From contig NZ_WVID01000011.1 of the NCBI RefSeq assembly GCF_010091925.1, positions 215,196 to 279,195 of the forward strand: a stretch of 64,000 bases of DNA, read 5' to 3'. Shown here piece by piece: positions 17,873 through 27,846 of the stretch; the first letter of the stretch is position 1; each line of letters opens with the position of its first letter. Source of the stretch: Nostoc sp. B(2019) (lineage in GTDB: Bacteria; Cyanobacteriota; Cyanobacteriia; Cyanobacteriales; Nostocaceae). The notes below the pieces were generated by a model, which had not been told where the DNA came from, did no database searches, and saw only the letters and a list, made by a program, of their open reading frames with translations. The position numbers and the translations under genes were made by a program.

Positions 17873-18439
17873 ATGGAAACTAAAAGATCTCACTATTATC
17901 TAATAGTCGATCTGGAAGCTACTTGCTGTAACAATGGGACTATTCCCAGGCACGAAATGGAAATCATCGAAATTGGTGCGGTAATGCTCAATCGAGCCAC
18001 ATGGGAAATTTATTCAGAGTTTCAACAATTTATCCAACCTGTAAGACACCCGCAACTAACAGCTTTTTGCACCGAATTAACTAGTATTCAGCAACAAGAC
18101 GTTGACCAAGCATCACGATTTCCAGAAGTAATTTCTGATTTCAAAGAATGGATTGACTCATCATTTATTGATCATGTTTTCTGTTCTTGGGGTAACTACG
18201 ATAAAAAGCAATTTATTCAAGATTGTGCATTTCATCATGTACCTTATCCTTTTGCCTCAGAACACATCAATATCAAAGAAGAATTTTCAAAATATCTTGG
18301 TGTATCTAAAAGATATGGTATGGCGCAGGCTCTCCAGGAATTAGGAATAGAATTAAAAGGCACACATCATCGCGGTATTGATGATGCTCGCAATATAGCA
18401 GCTATTTACCGCCAAATGAAAACTAAAAAACCAAGCTGA
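17873..18439 (+). CDS. DEDDh 3'-5' exonuclease
   Basis: A 188-residue exonuclease of the DnaQ/ERI1-like class. Exo I is VDLEATCC (Asp13, Glu15), followed by EIIEIGAVML. The Exo II region has SWGNYDKKQF, and Exo III is THHRGIDDARNIAAIY with the general-base His and Asp. The extended DLEATCC form and length match the KapD/ERI1-like subgroup, which acts on RNA or DNA 3' ends. It is 33 bases after the membrane protein gene and 86 before the P450. Confidence 0.85.
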   Translation: METKRSHYYLIVDLEATCCNNGTIPRHEMEIIEIGAVMLNRATWEIYSEFQQFIQPVRHPQLTAFCTELTSIQQQDVDQASRFPEVISDFKEWIDSSFIDHVFCSWGNYDKKQFIQDCAFHHVPYPFASEHINIKEEFSKYLGVSKRYGMAQALQELGIELKGTHHRGIDDARNIAAIYRQMKTKKPS

Positions 18440-18525
18440 GTCAAAGGAATGATGAAGCTTGCAAGCCTGATAGCTACACTGCATAGTTAGCCTGTATTGA
18501 TAATAATTTCGGAACTAAAAATCAA

Positions 18526-19908
18526 ATGCAAGCAGTCAATCCTCTTAAAACCCCCTCTCTTCTTCAAAAAATCCAATGGGTTGCTGACCCTGTAAAATAT
18601 ATGGAGAGTGCAGCCCAAGAATATCCTGATATTTTCACCGCTAATATTATTGGTTTTGGAAACACCTTGGTATTCGTCAACCATCCCCAAGGACAGCAAG
18701 AAATTTTAACCAATGACCGCAAGAAATTTGCTGCCCTTGGTAAAGAAAATAGAATATTGCAACCCTTAATCGGAGACTATTCAGTTATTATGCTGGAAGG
18801 CGATCGCCATAGACGGCGGCGACAGCTAGTAATGCCTTCTTTTCATGGCGATCGAATGCGAGGCTACGGTGAGTTAATTTGTAATATTACAAAAAAAGTC
18901 TTCAATCAGTTACCCACAGATAAACCCTTTTCTGCACGTAGCGCCACACAAGATATTTCCTTACAAGTCATCTTACAGACGGTTTTTGGTGTGCATGAGG
19001 GAGAAAAAAGCCAACAACTCAAGCAACGACTGGCAATCATGGCGGATCTGTTTCGCTCACCTTTCACTTCTAGTTTCCTATTTTTTCCCTTCTTGCAAAA
19101 AGATTTAGGAGCTTGGAGTCCCTGGGGCAAGTTTTTGCGGGATCGGCAACAACTTGATGAATTGCTCTACGCTGAAATTGCTGAACGCCGAAGGAACAAT
19201 GATGCACAGCGGATCGATATCCTCTCTTTGTTGATGTCAGCTCACGATGAAGCTGGGAACTCAATGACAGATCAGGAGTTGCGCGATGAGTTGATGACTT
19301 TATTGTTTGCTGGATATGAAACCACAGCAACAGCAATGGCTTGGTCATTGTATTGGGTTCATCAAAAACCCGAAGTCCGCGAAAAACTCATCAAAGAACT
19401 GGATACCCTTGGTGATTCACCAGACCCCATGAGCATTTTCCGGTTGCCTTATCTTACCGCTGTCTGCAATGAAACTTTGCGGATTCACCCGGTTGCTATG
19501 TTGACATTTCCGAGGATGGTACAGGAACCTGTGGAATTACTGGGATATTCTTTAGAGCCTGGTACAATCGTAGTCGGCTGTATGTATCTCACTCATCAGC
19601 GCGAAGATTTATATCCACAACCAAAGCAGTTCAAGCCAGAACGTTTTTTAGAGCGGCAATTTTCTCCTTATGAATTCATCCCTTTTGGTGGCGGTGTCCG
19701 TCGCTGTTTGGGTGAGGCTTTAGCTGTGTTTGAAATGAAGTTAGTATTGGCAACCATCCTGTCACGATATCAACTTGCACGGGCTGATAATCAACCAGAA
19801 GTACCCCGTCGTCGAGGTGTTACCCTCGCACCTGCTCGCGGCGTCCAGATGGTAATTACAGGAAAACGGGCGCGTCAAGAGTCTCTTCCGAGTTTAGCAA
19901 CTATGTAG
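18526..19908 (+). CDS. Cytochrome P450 (CYP110-like)
   Basis: A 460-residue P450. The I-helix oxygen-binding motif AGYETTATAMAW, the K-helix ETLR, the PERF motif and the heme loop FGGGVRRCLGEALAVFEM (with the thiolate Cys) are all present. The opening NPLKTPSLLQKIQWVADPVK is like CYP110, the main P450 family of heterocystous cyanobacteria. CYP110 enzymes often act on fatty acids, alkanes or terpenes; the substrate here is unknown. Redox partners are not encoded nearby. Confidence 0.93.
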   Translation: MQAVNPLKTPSLLQKIQWVADPVKYMESAAQEYPDIFTANIIGFGNTLVFVNHPQGQQEILTNDRKKFAALGKENRILQPLIGDYSVIMLEGDRHRRRRQLVMPSFHGDRMRGYGELICNITKKVFNQLPTDKPFSARSATQDISLQVILQTVFGVHEGEKSQQLKQRLAIMADLFRSPFTSSFLFFPFLQKDLGAWSPWGKFLRDRQQLDELLYAEIAERRRNNDAQRIDILSLLMSAHDEAGNSMTDQELRDELMTLLFAGYETTATAMAWSLYWVHQKPEVREKLIKELDTLGDSPDPMSIFRLPYLTAVCNETLRIHPVAMLTFPRMVQEPVELLGYSLEPGTIVVGCMYLTHQREDLYPQPKQFKPERFLERQFSPYEFIPFGGGVRRCLGEALAVFEMKLVLATILSRYQLARADNQPEVPRRRGVTLAPARGVQMVITGKRARQESLPSLATM

Positions 19909-20132
19909 TTAAAGAGCGATCGCGCTAACAGGGAATATGGAATAAGCTTGAAAGTCTCTACCTTGGGGTTTGATGATCAACTTCTGTTCTAAACTACCTG
20001 GCCACAGCCATACAAAGTTTGACTAGTTATTACATGGATTCCTGTCTGCAACAACAGAAGAAGGGCTTCGTGTAGGATACTGCCATGCTATCCTGAAACC
20101 AGGACTATCCTGCTGCATAGCCAAGTATCAAC

Positions 20133-20426
20133 ATGACAAAAGTGGAAGCAACTCAAGCACAAGAAAAGTTTTCAGAGATCCTTGCACTTGTGGAAAACAG
20201 ACAGGAACGTATTGTCATTGAATCAGAAGGACAGGTGATTGCAGCAGTCATCAGCTATGCTGACTTAAAGCGTTTGGAAGCATTGGAAGATGCAAGAGAT
20301 GTTGCAGATGTTCAACGTGCAATAGCTGAGAGCAATAGTGAGTTTTATTCAGTAGAAGAAGTGATCACTAGCTACAACGAACTTCATGGCACTGATTTCA
20401 CAGTAGAAAATATTTTGAATGACTGA
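20133..20426 (+). CDS. Phd/YefM-type antitoxin
   Basis: A 97-residue antitoxin. The N-terminus MTKVEATQAQEKFSEILALV and the VIAAVISYADLKRLEALED stretch match the Phd/YefM DNA-binding fold. The acidic C-terminal part should bind the toxin. It overlaps the toxin gene by eight bases. By family knowledge it represses its own operon. Confidence 0.88.
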   Translation: MTKVEATQAQEKFSEILALVENRQERIVIESEGQVIAAVISYADLKRLEALEDARDVADVQRAIAESNSEFYSVEEVITSYNELHGTDFTVENILND

Positions 20427-20694
20427 ATTTCAGCCGCTTGCTCTACGTATTATGAAATCGGCTCGGAAGGATTTAGTTAATTTGCAGCCAAAGTTTTTTA
20501 AGCAGGTGATGACTAAAATTTTGCTGCTAGCAGAAGATCCTAGACCTCAAGATTATAAGCAACTCAAGGGATATTCAGGTGTATATCGAGTTGATCAAGG
20601 CGAGTATCGGATTCTTTATACGATTTTAGAGGATGCAATCGAAGTTTTCCGAGTTGGTAAGCGCAATGATGATGAGGTCTATGAGAATCTCTAG
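20419..20694 (+). CDS. RelE/ParE-type toxin
   Basis: A 91-residue toxin of the RelE/ParE superfamily: ALRIMKSARKDLVNLQPKFF, then DPRPQDYKQLKGYSGVYRVD and QGEYRILYTI, which match the conserved strand pattern and basic residues. The frame is intact, unlike the toxins at 14997 and 16129. Members cut mRNA on the ribosome (RelE) or hit gyrase (ParE); which applies here cannot be told. Confidence 0.88.
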   Translation: MTEFQPLALRIMKSARKDLVNLQPKFFKQVMTKILLLAEDPRPQDYKQLKGYSGVYRVDQGEYRILYTILEDAIEVFRVGKRNDDEVYENL

Positions 20695-20769
20695 TGACTG
20701 TAGATTGATCAACACCATCACAATCTCGAAACAGACTTTTTTTAAATCTACCTCAAGTATCACGATCGC

Positions 20770-21939
20770 ATGGAATCTCTAACCTCTCGTATGCAAACGG
20801 TACAGTCGCCGATCATTCCTGTGGTTGGGGAACTGATTAAAAACTCTCCCGGAACCATCTCTCTAGGACAAGGTGTGGTTTCTTACAGTCCACCACAGTC
20901 AGCAATTGAGTTTTTAACCAAATTCCTTGCTGAACCCGCTAATAATCTTTACCAAGCAGTTGAGGGAATTCCTCCTTTATTGGTAGCACTGACAGGAAAA
21001 TTGTCAGCCTTCAATGGCATTGAAATCAATGAGGAAAACTGCATTGTTGTCACGGCGGGAAGCAACATGGCGTTTATGAATGCCATTCTGGCGATTACTT
21101 CCCCAGGTGATGAAATTATTCTAAATACGCCTTATTATTTCAATCACGAAATGGCGATCGCAATGGCGGGTTGTCGTGCGGTGTTAGTAGAAACAGACGA
21201 AAATTATCAGCTGCGTCCAGAGGCGATCGCTCAAGCAATTACCCCGAAAACACGGGCAATAGTGACAATTTCACCGAATAATCCTACAGGAGTCGTGTAT
21301 TCAGAAACAGCATTACACCAAGTAAATCAAATTTGTCGTACTCATGGCGTTTACCATATTAGCGATGAAGCCTACGAATATTTTACCTATAACGGGGTAA
21401 AACACGTTTCTCCTGGCGCATTTGCTGGCAGCAGCGAATACACTATTTCCCTCTATAGCCTTTCCAAAGCTTACGGTTTTGCCAGTTGGCGTATCGGCTA
21501 TATGGTAATTCCCAAACACCTGCTTGTAGCCATCAAAAAAGTCCAGGATACGATTTTGATTTGTCCGCCAGTAGTTTCTCAGTATGCAGCTTTAGGAGCA
21601 TTGCAAGCAAAAGATGACTATTTGCACAGTAACATAGGAGCGATCGCTCAAGTGCGAAAACTAGTACTCGAATCCCTTAACCGCTTACAAAGCTTGTGTA
21701 CTATTACCCCTGCCAATGGTGCTTTCTATTTTTTTCTCAAAGTTCATACCCAGATGGATGCTTTTGAATTAGTTAAAAGACTGATCCAAGAACATAAAAT
21801 AGCAGTTATCCCAGGTTCAACCTTTGGCATGAATAACGGATGCTACTTACGCGTTGCCTATGGCGCACTGCAAAAAGAGACAGCAAAAGAAGGTATAGAT
21901 AGGTTAGTACAAGGTCTACAAATTATAATCAGAAGTTAG
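20770..21939 (+). CDS. Class I PLP-dependent aminotransferase
   Basis: A 389-residue fold-type I aminotransferase. Visible are the GQGVVSYSPP start of the substrate region, GSNMAFMNAIL, the SPNNPTGVVY loop, ISDEAYEYF (Asp that pairs with the PLP ring nitrogen) and SLSKAYGFASWRIGY with the PLP lysine. The C-terminal YLRVAYG holds the carboxylate-binding Arg. The substrate is probably an aspartate- or aromatic-type amino acid; I cannot narrow it. Confidence 0.88.
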   Translation: MESLTSRMQTVQSPIIPVVGELIKNSPGTISLGQGVVSYSPPQSAIEFLTKFLAEPANNLYQAVEGIPPLLVALTGKLSAFNGIEINEENCIVVTAGSNMAFMNAILAITSPGDEIILNTPYYFNHEMAIAMAGCRAVLVETDENYQLRPEAIAQAITPKTRAIVTISPNNPTGVVYSETALHQVNQICRTHGVYHISDEAYEYFTYNGVKHVSPGAFAGSSEYTISLYSLSKAYGFASWRIGYMVIPKHLLVAIKKVQDTILICPPVVSQYAALGALQAKDDYLHSNIGAIAQVRKLVLESLNRLQSLCTITPANGAFYFFLKVHTQMDAFELVKRLIQEHKIAVIPGSTFGMNNGCYLRVAYGALQKETAKEGIDRLVQGLQIIIRS

Positions 21940-22028
21940 CATTTATGAGTAAATATTAAATATATATGATTATTATACAGCGTTAATATAGTTGTTTTTT
22001 ACAATATTTACAACCTAAATTTAAATAA

Positions 22029-22466
22029 ATGCCAATTATTAATAAGTTGCTCACAATCGAAACTGACCAGGGAATTAATATTTATAACATAACACCACAA
22101 ATCAAAGATTTTATTGCCTCGACATCGATTAAAAATGGGCAAGTTTTAGTATTCTCTCGACATACCACAACAGCCTTAACTGTCAACGAGAATGAAGCCA
22201 GATTATTAGAGGACGTGAAGGTATTCTTACATAAATTAGCGCCTGATTCAGAGCGATACTTGCATAATGACCTGCATTTAAGGGATGTCCCAGAAGATGA
22301 ACCCATGAATGCTCACTCTCACTTGATGGCAATGATGCTAAGTACAAGTGAAGTAATTCCCCTTGTGGATGGAACATTAGCTTTGGGTACTTGGCAATCT
22401 GTATTATTTTTTGAGTTGGATGGGCCTCGCAAACGAACCGTATTTTTGCAAATTTCTGGAGAGTAA
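22029..22466 (+). CDS. yjbQ: YjbQ family protein (secondary thiamine-phosphate synthase)
   Basis: A 145-residue YjbQ/UPF0047 protein. RHTTTALTVNENEARLLEDV, then NAHSHLMAMMLSTSEVIPLV and GTWQSVLFFELDGPRKR are the family motifs with the metal-binding His residues. Some members show weak thiamine-phosphate synthase activity; the true role is uncertain. It lies 89 bases after the aminotransferase. Confidence 0.88.
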   Translation: MPIINKLLTIETDQGINIYNITPQIKDFIASTSIKNGQVLVFSRHTTTALTVNENEARLLEDVKVFLHKLAPDSERYLHNDLHLRDVPEDEPMNAHSHLMAMMLSTSEVIPLVDGTLALGTWQSVLFFELDGPRKRTVFLQISGE

Positions 22467-22700
22467 TATTTAGCTCCAGAAACAGTCCTAAATCATTCGC
22501 AATAAACCACAAATGACAAATGACTAATAACAGCCTTTAGAAAACCTTACAACTCAAGTAGGATTGCTGTGGCGAAAAATAACTTGGTATTTATAATCAC
22601 AAAAAATAAATAACATAGCAATTATACTTAACCCAATTGTAGGAAGTATTTTTGTCATAAGTTGTGCCAATCTAGGAAATAACTCCTCAAACATAAATTT

Positions 22701-23075
22701 ATGGCTAAACAATCGCAAGATATCAGGTTAGCTGCTACCACAAGAATCTGGGGACTTACAGTTGGCATTTTAACAATTTGTATTCCACTTTCTGCTGTTA
22801 CTAGAAGTGGTTCTATTCTTCCTTTAGCTGCTATTGGTGGTGCAGCCGTTGCGACGATTGCTGTTTGGCGTTCTGATGAAAAAAGATTACAAACTAAATA
22901 TTTGCAACAGCAGCAGGTAGAACTGCTAGAACAAAGAATAGCGAATTTAGAAACAATTGTTAGTACTGATGACCATGAAGTGCGGATGAAACTTCAACAA
23001 CTAAATGCAAGTGATGCTTATAGAAACTCCTCTGTTATCAGTACTACACCCAAGCAATCAAAACGTAAAGCTTAA
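22701..23075 (+). CDS. Small membrane protein with a coiled-coil tail
   Basis: A 124-residue hypothetical protein. Two membrane segments (about 12-32 and 35-56) are followed by a coiled-coil region (LQTKYLQQQQVELLEQRIAN) and a basic tail (KQSKRKA). I do not recognise a family. GGTTGG and CCAACC form a hairpin at about 23084-23102 just after the stop, which could be its terminator although it lacks a T run. Confidence 0.6.
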   Translation: MAKQSQDIRLAATTRIWGLTVGILTICIPLSAVTRSGSILPLAAIGGAAVATIAVWRSDEKRLQTKYLQQQQVELLEQRIANLETIVSTDDHEVRMKLQQLNASDAYRNSSVISTTPKQSKRKA

Positions 23076-23228
23076 AATCCAATATGGTTGGCTCTAACAC
23101 CAACCGTATTGCTTGATGAGTGAAATTGGCAAACTTAACTCTAGTTCAATATTTGAACCCTGTCCCTTTAATTAGGTAAGGATATCCTAACTCCTGTTTC
23201 CTGACTCCTTTCATTCACACCGGAAAAA

Positions 23229-23891
23229 TTATTCAGACTGCGATTCGACTAATTCCATATCAAACACTTCTGCAAAAGACTTAGCTACATAAGAACGTAC
23301 TTCTTGGCAAGTGATACCCGGAATCCATTCGGATAAACTGCCTACAGGTTTATCAGAAATGCCACACGGTACAATTTGCTCAAAGCCTTTCATGTCTGGA
23401 CACACATTTAATGCAAAGCCGTGCATGGTAATCCAACGGCTGACTTTAATACCAATAGCAGCAACTTTACGCCCTTGTAACCAAACACCAGTAAAAGCCG
23501 GAATTCTTTCTCCCTGTAACCCGTAAATTGCCAGTACGCGAATTAATACTTCTTCGAGTTGTCGTAAGTACCAGTGGAGGTCTTTACGATAACGTTGCAG
23601 ATTTAAAATCGGATACCCCACGAGTTGACCAGGACAATGGTAAGTGACTTCGCCGCCTCTTTCGACTCGATGGACATCATACTTACTATTGTTAATTTCA
23701 AATTTAAGAAATTCTGGGCTTGCTCCCTGTCCTAAAGTGTAGACAGGTGAATGCTCTAGCAAGATTAACACGTCATCTAAACTGGGGTCATGAATGCGCT
23801 CGGCGAGAAGCGATCGCTGCCATGCGTGAGCATCTAAGTAAGGCATTAGTCCTTGGTTATATAACAAACAACGGTTTTGGTGCGTTTTCAT
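23229..23891 (-). CDS. lipB: Octanoyltransferase
   Basis: A 220-residue LipB, which moves the octanoyl group from acyl carrier protein to lipoyl-dependent enzymes. The [20 protein letters not shown] motif, the catalytic lysine region [14 protein letters not shown] and the catalytic Cys in [14 protein letters not shown] are present. I chose ATG 23891 ([20 protein letters not shown]); a TTG at 23915 would add eight residues. Confidence 0.93.
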   Translation of the reverse strand: MKTHQNRCLLYNQGLMPYLDAHAWQRSLLAERIHDPSLDDVLILLEHSPVYTLGQGASPEFLKFEINNSKYDVHRVERGGEVTYHCPGQLVGYPILNLQRYRKDLHWYLRQLEEVLIRVLAIYGLQGERIPAFTGVWLQGRKVAAIGIKVSRWITMHGFALNVCPDMKGFEQIVPCGISDKPVGSLSEWIPGITCQEVRSYVAKSFAEVFDMELVESQSE

Positions 23892-24529
23892 ACTACGGAT
23901 AATGCCAAAAATCAACTAGTATCGGGAGGAAATTTATTTCAACTCACAAGGCTGAAGTCAACAAATGTCAAGCTATGCAAAGGATTTTAAAGGAAAGTCA
24001 AGGGAACCAGCATTAGAAAACACAAAGTGCTAGCTTGAATATATAACCTCAATAGGTGTTGGGAGGAATTCTCTGCAATCATCATCACGCCAAGACAATA
24101 AGAATGAATGCACTGGCTGATGACTCTAATATTATTGTTTGCATCTTACAGGATCAAACATTCCACAAAGACTTGTGTTCTTTATCAACAGCGAGCGGAG
24201 TTCTTGGAACACAGAATCAACCACCAACATTTGTTTAAGCGTTACTTAGCGAAGAAAGTAGTCACGGGAGCTACTGCTCAGACTACCTCATCTTAAATTT
24301 TTGCGTAGGTATCCAATTGCTTTGCAACCAGTTGGAAAGCAGCGCAGAGATCAGAAGATAAATCGAAGTATACTTAACAAAAACACAGATGCAGCAAGCC
24401 TTAGAGACAGCGTACCAGCAGTACATAAAAATAATTCACAATTTGTTTTGGCGGCATTGATAGACCTTACCGCAACTTCTTTTCATACAAAGCAAATTCA
24501 CACATCAAATATTCAGCGGGAGAGTTTAC
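23892..24529. other. Long leader region upstream of hpf
   Basis: About 640 bases with no supported gene. Small frames near 24056 and 24108 have no family features. In cyanobacteria the hpf homologue lrtA is known for a long 5' leader that affects light-dependent transcript stability, so part of this stretch may be a regulatory leader. The ribosome site GGGAGAG precedes the hpf ATG. No known riboswitch fold was recognised. Confidence 0.5.
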
Positions 24530-25180
24530 ATGAAGCTTGTCATCCACGGCAAAAATATAGAAATTACCGATGCGATTCGGGAGTATGTGCATCAAAAAAT
24601 TGAAAAAGCAGTTAATCACTTTCAAAACATCACGAATGAAGTGGATGTGCATCTTAGCGTAGCCCGCAATCCTCGAATTAATCCTAGACAAGCGGCTGAA
24701 GTAACGATTTATGCCAATGGTAGCGTCATCCGTGCCGAGGAAAGCAGCGAAAACTTATACGCCAGCATTGATTTGGTTGCAGATAAAATTGCCCGTCAAC
24801 TGCGTAAATATAAAGAACGGCGTCAAGATCAGAAAACTCATGCCCAACCAACGAATGAAGTCGTGGTTGTGGAGTCGATGGTAACAGATTTAATTGGCGA
24901 TCGCACCCCCGAACTGCCCAACGAGGTCGTCCGCACCAAATATTTTTCCATGCCTCCAATGACCGTTGCAGAAGCCTTGGAGCAGTTGCAACTGGTAGGA
25001 CACGACTTTTATATGTTCCACAATTCTGAAACTGGGGAGATTAATGTAATCTACGAACGCAACCACGGCGGTTATGGTGTGATTCAACCCCGCAATGCTA
25101 ACGGTCATACCAACGGCAAGAATGGCAAATCAGCCCAAGCCAATATTGTCATGCCGGAAAAATCGCACTCGAATAAATAG
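24530..25180 (+). CDS. hpf: Ribosome hibernation-promoting factor, long form (LrtA)
   Basis: A 216-residue long-form HPF. The N-terminal domain (1-105; [20 protein letters not shown]) binds the 30S decoding region. A linker follows, then the C-terminal dimerisation domain (about 134-186; [20 protein letters not shown] and YGVIQP). The long form pairs 70S ribosomes into inactive 100S dimers. In cyanobacteria the gene is called lrtA (light-repressed transcript) and accumulates in darkness; the long upstream region fits that. Confidence 0.93.
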   Translation: MKLVIHGKNIEITDAIREYVHQKIEKAVNHFQNITNEVDVHLSVARNPRINPRQAAEVTIYANGSVIRAEESSENLYASIDLVADKIARQLRKYKERRQDQKTHAQPTNEVVVVESMVTDLIGDRTPELPNEVVRTKYFSMPPMTVAEALEQLQLVGHDFYMFHNSETGEINVIYERNHGGYGVIQPRNANGHTNGKNGKSAQANIVMPEKSHSNK

Positions 25181-25825
25181 GGACTGGGGGCTGAGGACAA
25201 GAGGGACAAAGAGAATAACCCATGCCCAATGCCCCATGACGCCAGTTCGACGCCACTTGCTTTAAGTCGGGGAACCCGCCCAACGCAGTGGCTCCTCAAG
25301 TCGGGAAACCCTTGACGCTCCTACGGACGCTCGTTCCTCGCTACCGCTTCGCTAACGCTACCGCTGCGCTAACGGCAGTTCCTCCTGGGGGAAACCCCCT
25401 TGGCGCAGCCTCTCGTAGAGAAGACCGGACTGCCGACGCTCCTACGTCGCTACCGCTACGCTAACACCACGGCGCTGGCTCCCTCATGCCCAATGCCCAA
25501 TCCCCTACTTCGCAAAAGTGTAGATTAACTAATTATTTGTCACTGTGGCATTCACTAGATGCTCAAAAATATCAAGCAACAAATTCACACTTTAGGTATA
25601 GATCTGGCTACTCAATTAACAGCCATAGAGAGATTTTCTTAAAAAGAAACTTATGTATTACTAGATAGTATTTCCAAAAGTTAAGTAGGAAAACCGTACT
25701 CAGCATACAGGTTTTCTGCACTATATATCTGAGTTGAGCTAGATACAATCAAGGTGTAGCTTGAGTAATGCTGTTGTTGAGAAAAGTTTAAAAAATCTAG
25801 ACAGCATTAGTAGGAGAGCGAAAAT
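25181..25825. repeat. Dense cluster of palindromic repeats upstream of htpX
   Basis: 25230-25510 is packed with GC-rich palindromic elements: GCCACTTGCTTTAAGTCGGG to GCAGTGGC (25252-25292, kin of 16011-16052), repeated GCTACCGCTTCGCTAACGCT-like units near 25340-25375 and 25449-25470, and a GGGGGAAACCCCCTTGGCG unit near 25386. CCCATGCCCAATGCCC-type runs flank it. This is a typical Nostoc repeat pile-up. No gene is seen. GAAAACC (25688-25694) and GGTTTTC (25709-25715) form a small hairpin nearer to htpX. Confidence 0.7.
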
Positions 25826-26695
25826 ATGACAAATCAATTGAAAACTGTAGCTTTGCTAGCTGCGCTCAGTGGCTTATTGATTGCAATTAGTTATTGGGTA
25901 ATTGGCGGCACTGGAGGCTTGATTGTAGGAATTGGTTTAGCAGCAGTAACAAACCTATTTTCCTGGTATCAATCAGATAAGATTGCATTATCAGTTTACC
26001 GCGCCCAGCCTGTAAGTGAAAGCCAAGCGCCAGGACTATATCGAATGGTGCAAAGATTGTCTCAGCGTGCCAATATTCCCATGCCAGGAGTTTACATTGT
26101 TCCTAGTCAAACTGCCAACGCCTTTGCCACGGGGCGCGATCCAGAGCACGCTGCTGTAGCTGTCACCGAAGGCATTTTGAATATACTACCAGAGGACGAA
26201 CTCGAAGGTGTTATTGCCCACGAACTTACCCACATTATTAATCGTGATACGCTGACGCAAGCTGTTGCTGCTACTGTCGCTGGTGCTATTTCATTCTTAG
26301 CCCAAATGGTTAGCTACAGCTTATGGTTTGGCGGTGGCTCACGAAATGATAATAGAGGCGGAAATCCTTTAGGTATTTTATTAACGGTAATACTTGCGCC
26401 ATTGGCCGCCACAATTATTCAGCTAGCAATCTCCCGCACACGAGAATTCTCCGCTGATGCTGGTTCTGCTAGATTAACTGGTAATCCCCGCGCTTTAGCT
26501 CAGGCATTGCAACGCCTAGAAGCTACGGCAAAGCAGTTACCTCTAAATACCAACCCAGCATTTGAACCGTTATTAATTATCAATCCCATATCTGGGCAAT
26601 TTTTGGGTAACTTATTTTCCAGTCATCCTGCCACTGAAGCACGAGTTGCAGCATTGTTAAAATTAGAGCAACAACTGCCAACCACAGCTTATTAA
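25826..26695 (+). CDS. htpX: HtpX-like M48 metalloprotease
   Basis: A 289-residue membrane protease. Two N-terminal membrane helices (7-50) come first, then the zinc motif HELTH (VIAHELTHIINRDT), two more helices and the third zinc ligand in SRTREFSADAGSARLTGNPR. These are the HtpX signatures. HtpX removes damaged membrane proteins. The ribosome site AGGAG lies about ten bases before the ATG. Confidence 0.92.
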   Translation: MTNQLKTVALLAALSGLLIAISYWVIGGTGGLIVGIGLAAVTNLFSWYQSDKIALSVYRAQPVSESQAPGLYRMVQRLSQRANIPMPGVYIVPSQTANAFATGRDPEHAAVAVTEGILNILPEDELEGVIAHELTHIINRDTLTQAVAATVAGAISFLAQMVSYSLWFGGGSRNDNRGGNPLGILLTVILAPLAATIIQLAISRTREFSADAGSARLTGNPRALAQALQRLEATAKQLPLNTNPAFEPLLIINPISGQFLGNLFSSHPATEARVAALLKLEQQLPTTAY

Positions 26696-26812
26696 GAAAA
26701 GTCTCAGGTCAAAAGTAATTGATTTTGGCTCTTGACTCTTGATTCTTAACTAATCAATTCAGGGTGCAGTTTTCATTCGATAGTCAGCTTTGTAATAAGG
26801 ATATTTCAACTT

Positions 26813-27247
26813 ATGAATGCTAACAACATCGAACCCATTGAAACCACAATAATCGAATCCACCGAATCCATAGTAATTGTAGAAGTCAGTTCTCAGACTG
26901 ACGAAATGGTAGAAACCGAAATGGCAGGTGAGACGGATGAAGTTAAGCGCGAAACAAAAGCGCTCATTGAAGCACTCAAAAGACGCGCTCAAGCTGAGGC
27001 AAAATCAGCAGGTACTCTTACCCGTGAAACATATTTGAAAGCTGTGCGTCAAGCACGGGAAGCAATTGAAGGGAGGAAACTTATTGAACGAGATCATCGC
27101 CTGGAATATGCTTGGGCGGTAATGCAGGATGAAGCTGAGAAAAACTGGTACTTGCTGATGAAAGAAGTAGTAGACTTCAGCCTTCGTCTTCAAAATGCTA
27201 CTAAAGCCGCTTGGGAAGCCTTTAATGCTCCTCGCTCTCAACTTTAA
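26813..27247 (+). CDS. Acidic, helical hypothetical protein
   Basis: A 144-residue protein. The first 45 residues are rich in Glu, Thr and Ile (IEPIETTIIESTESIVIVEV) and look disordered. The rest is charged and helical (EVKRETKALIEALKRRAQAE, then REAIEGRKLIERDHRLEYAW). I do not recognise a family. It follows htpX by 117 bases and ends at a hairpin terminator. Confidence 0.65.
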   Translation: MNANNIEPIETTIIESTESIVIVEVSSQTDEMVETEMAGETDEVKRETKALIEALKRRAQAEAKSAGTLTRETYLKAVRQAREAIEGRKLIERDHRLEYAWAVMQDEAEKNWYLLMKEVVDFSLRLQNATKAAWEAFNAPRSQL

Positions 27248-27270
27248 AGAGGGTGGTCATTACCTCTTTT
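27246..27270 (+). terminator. Hairpin at the end of the 26813 gene
   Basis: AAAGAGG and CCTCTTTT form a seven-pair stem with a short loop, and the stop codon overlaps the left arm. It ends in TTTT, so it can stop the preceding transcript. Confidence 0.6.
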
Positions 27271-27342
27271 CGTACTTTGTTCTCAGTCTCCAAGGGGCAT
27301 AAGGCTAAGTTATCTACTTACTCTTCCCTATGCCCCATGCCC

Positions 27343-27410
27343 AAAAACTCCATCCCCTGTCTTGAAAAGCTTCCTACAGAACTTTTCGCTTGTTGGTGGA
27401 GTTTTTTATC
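27343..27410. terminator. Long two-tier hairpin, terminator-like on both strands
   Basis: AAAAACTCCA (27343-27352) pairs with TGGAGTTTTT (27397-27406). Inside it GAAAAG (27364-27369) pairs with CTTTTC (27382-27387). T runs follow on both strands. It directly follows the stop of the minus-strand gene at 27406, so it is probably that gene's terminator and may be shared. Confidence 0.6.
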
Positions 27411-27846
27411 TTGCTCTTTGCCGTGCATATCGTCCATCAAGTCCTTGCTTAATCCAACTTAGGCATTCGTATTCGGATGTGAATAATTTGGGTGCAGCAA
27501 TATTATTCAATAAATCTGGTGGATAATGGTCGTAAAAATATTTACCTGCTTCTTGGAAGACGATAATCAAATTATTGCGGTAAATATATCGTGACTTAAA
27601 ATTATCTCTTTGGCTACTAAATTCTAAATTTTTGTCAATATGTTCTTTGGCGATATCAACGATATTGCTAATACTGCTGCCATAGATTCCTGCTGGATTT
27701 TCTGCTTTGTGAAATTGGCTTTTTTGCCCAATTTCTGCTAGCAATCTATACGAATAAATTTCGTAATTATCTGCTTTGCCAAAAATAAATGGAATGATGA
27801 GATATCCTTTATATGAGACTGATTTTTCATGAAGAAGACGGCTCAT
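27406..27846 (-). CDS. Hypothetical protein with a strong ribosome site
   Basis: A 146-residue protein I do not recognise. It starts MSRLLHEKSVSYKGYLIIPF and contains YRLLAEIGQKSQFHKAENPA, SISNIVDIAKEHIDKNLEFS and a basic C-terminus. I chose ATG 27846 because AAGGAGG lies a few bases upstream; an in-frame ATG at 27900 has no such site. It ends at the two-tier hairpin. Confidence 0.65.
   Translation of the reverse strand: MSRLLHEKSVSYKGYLIIPFIFGKADNYEIYSYRLLAEIGQKSQFHKAENPAGIYGSSISNIVDIAKEHIDKNLEFSSQRDNFKSRYIYRNNLIIVFQEAGKYFYDHYPPDLLNNIAAPKLFTSEYECLSWIKQGLDGRYARQRAR

Noticed and set aside
20133..20694. Possible damage in the Phd/RelE module, given the broken toxins nearby
   Set aside because: Both frames are full length with the expected motifs and an eight-base overlap; the module looks intact.
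24056..24296. Two short plus-strand frames in the hpf leader
   Set aside because: They overlap each other, have no ribosome site and no family features; a leader role is more likely.
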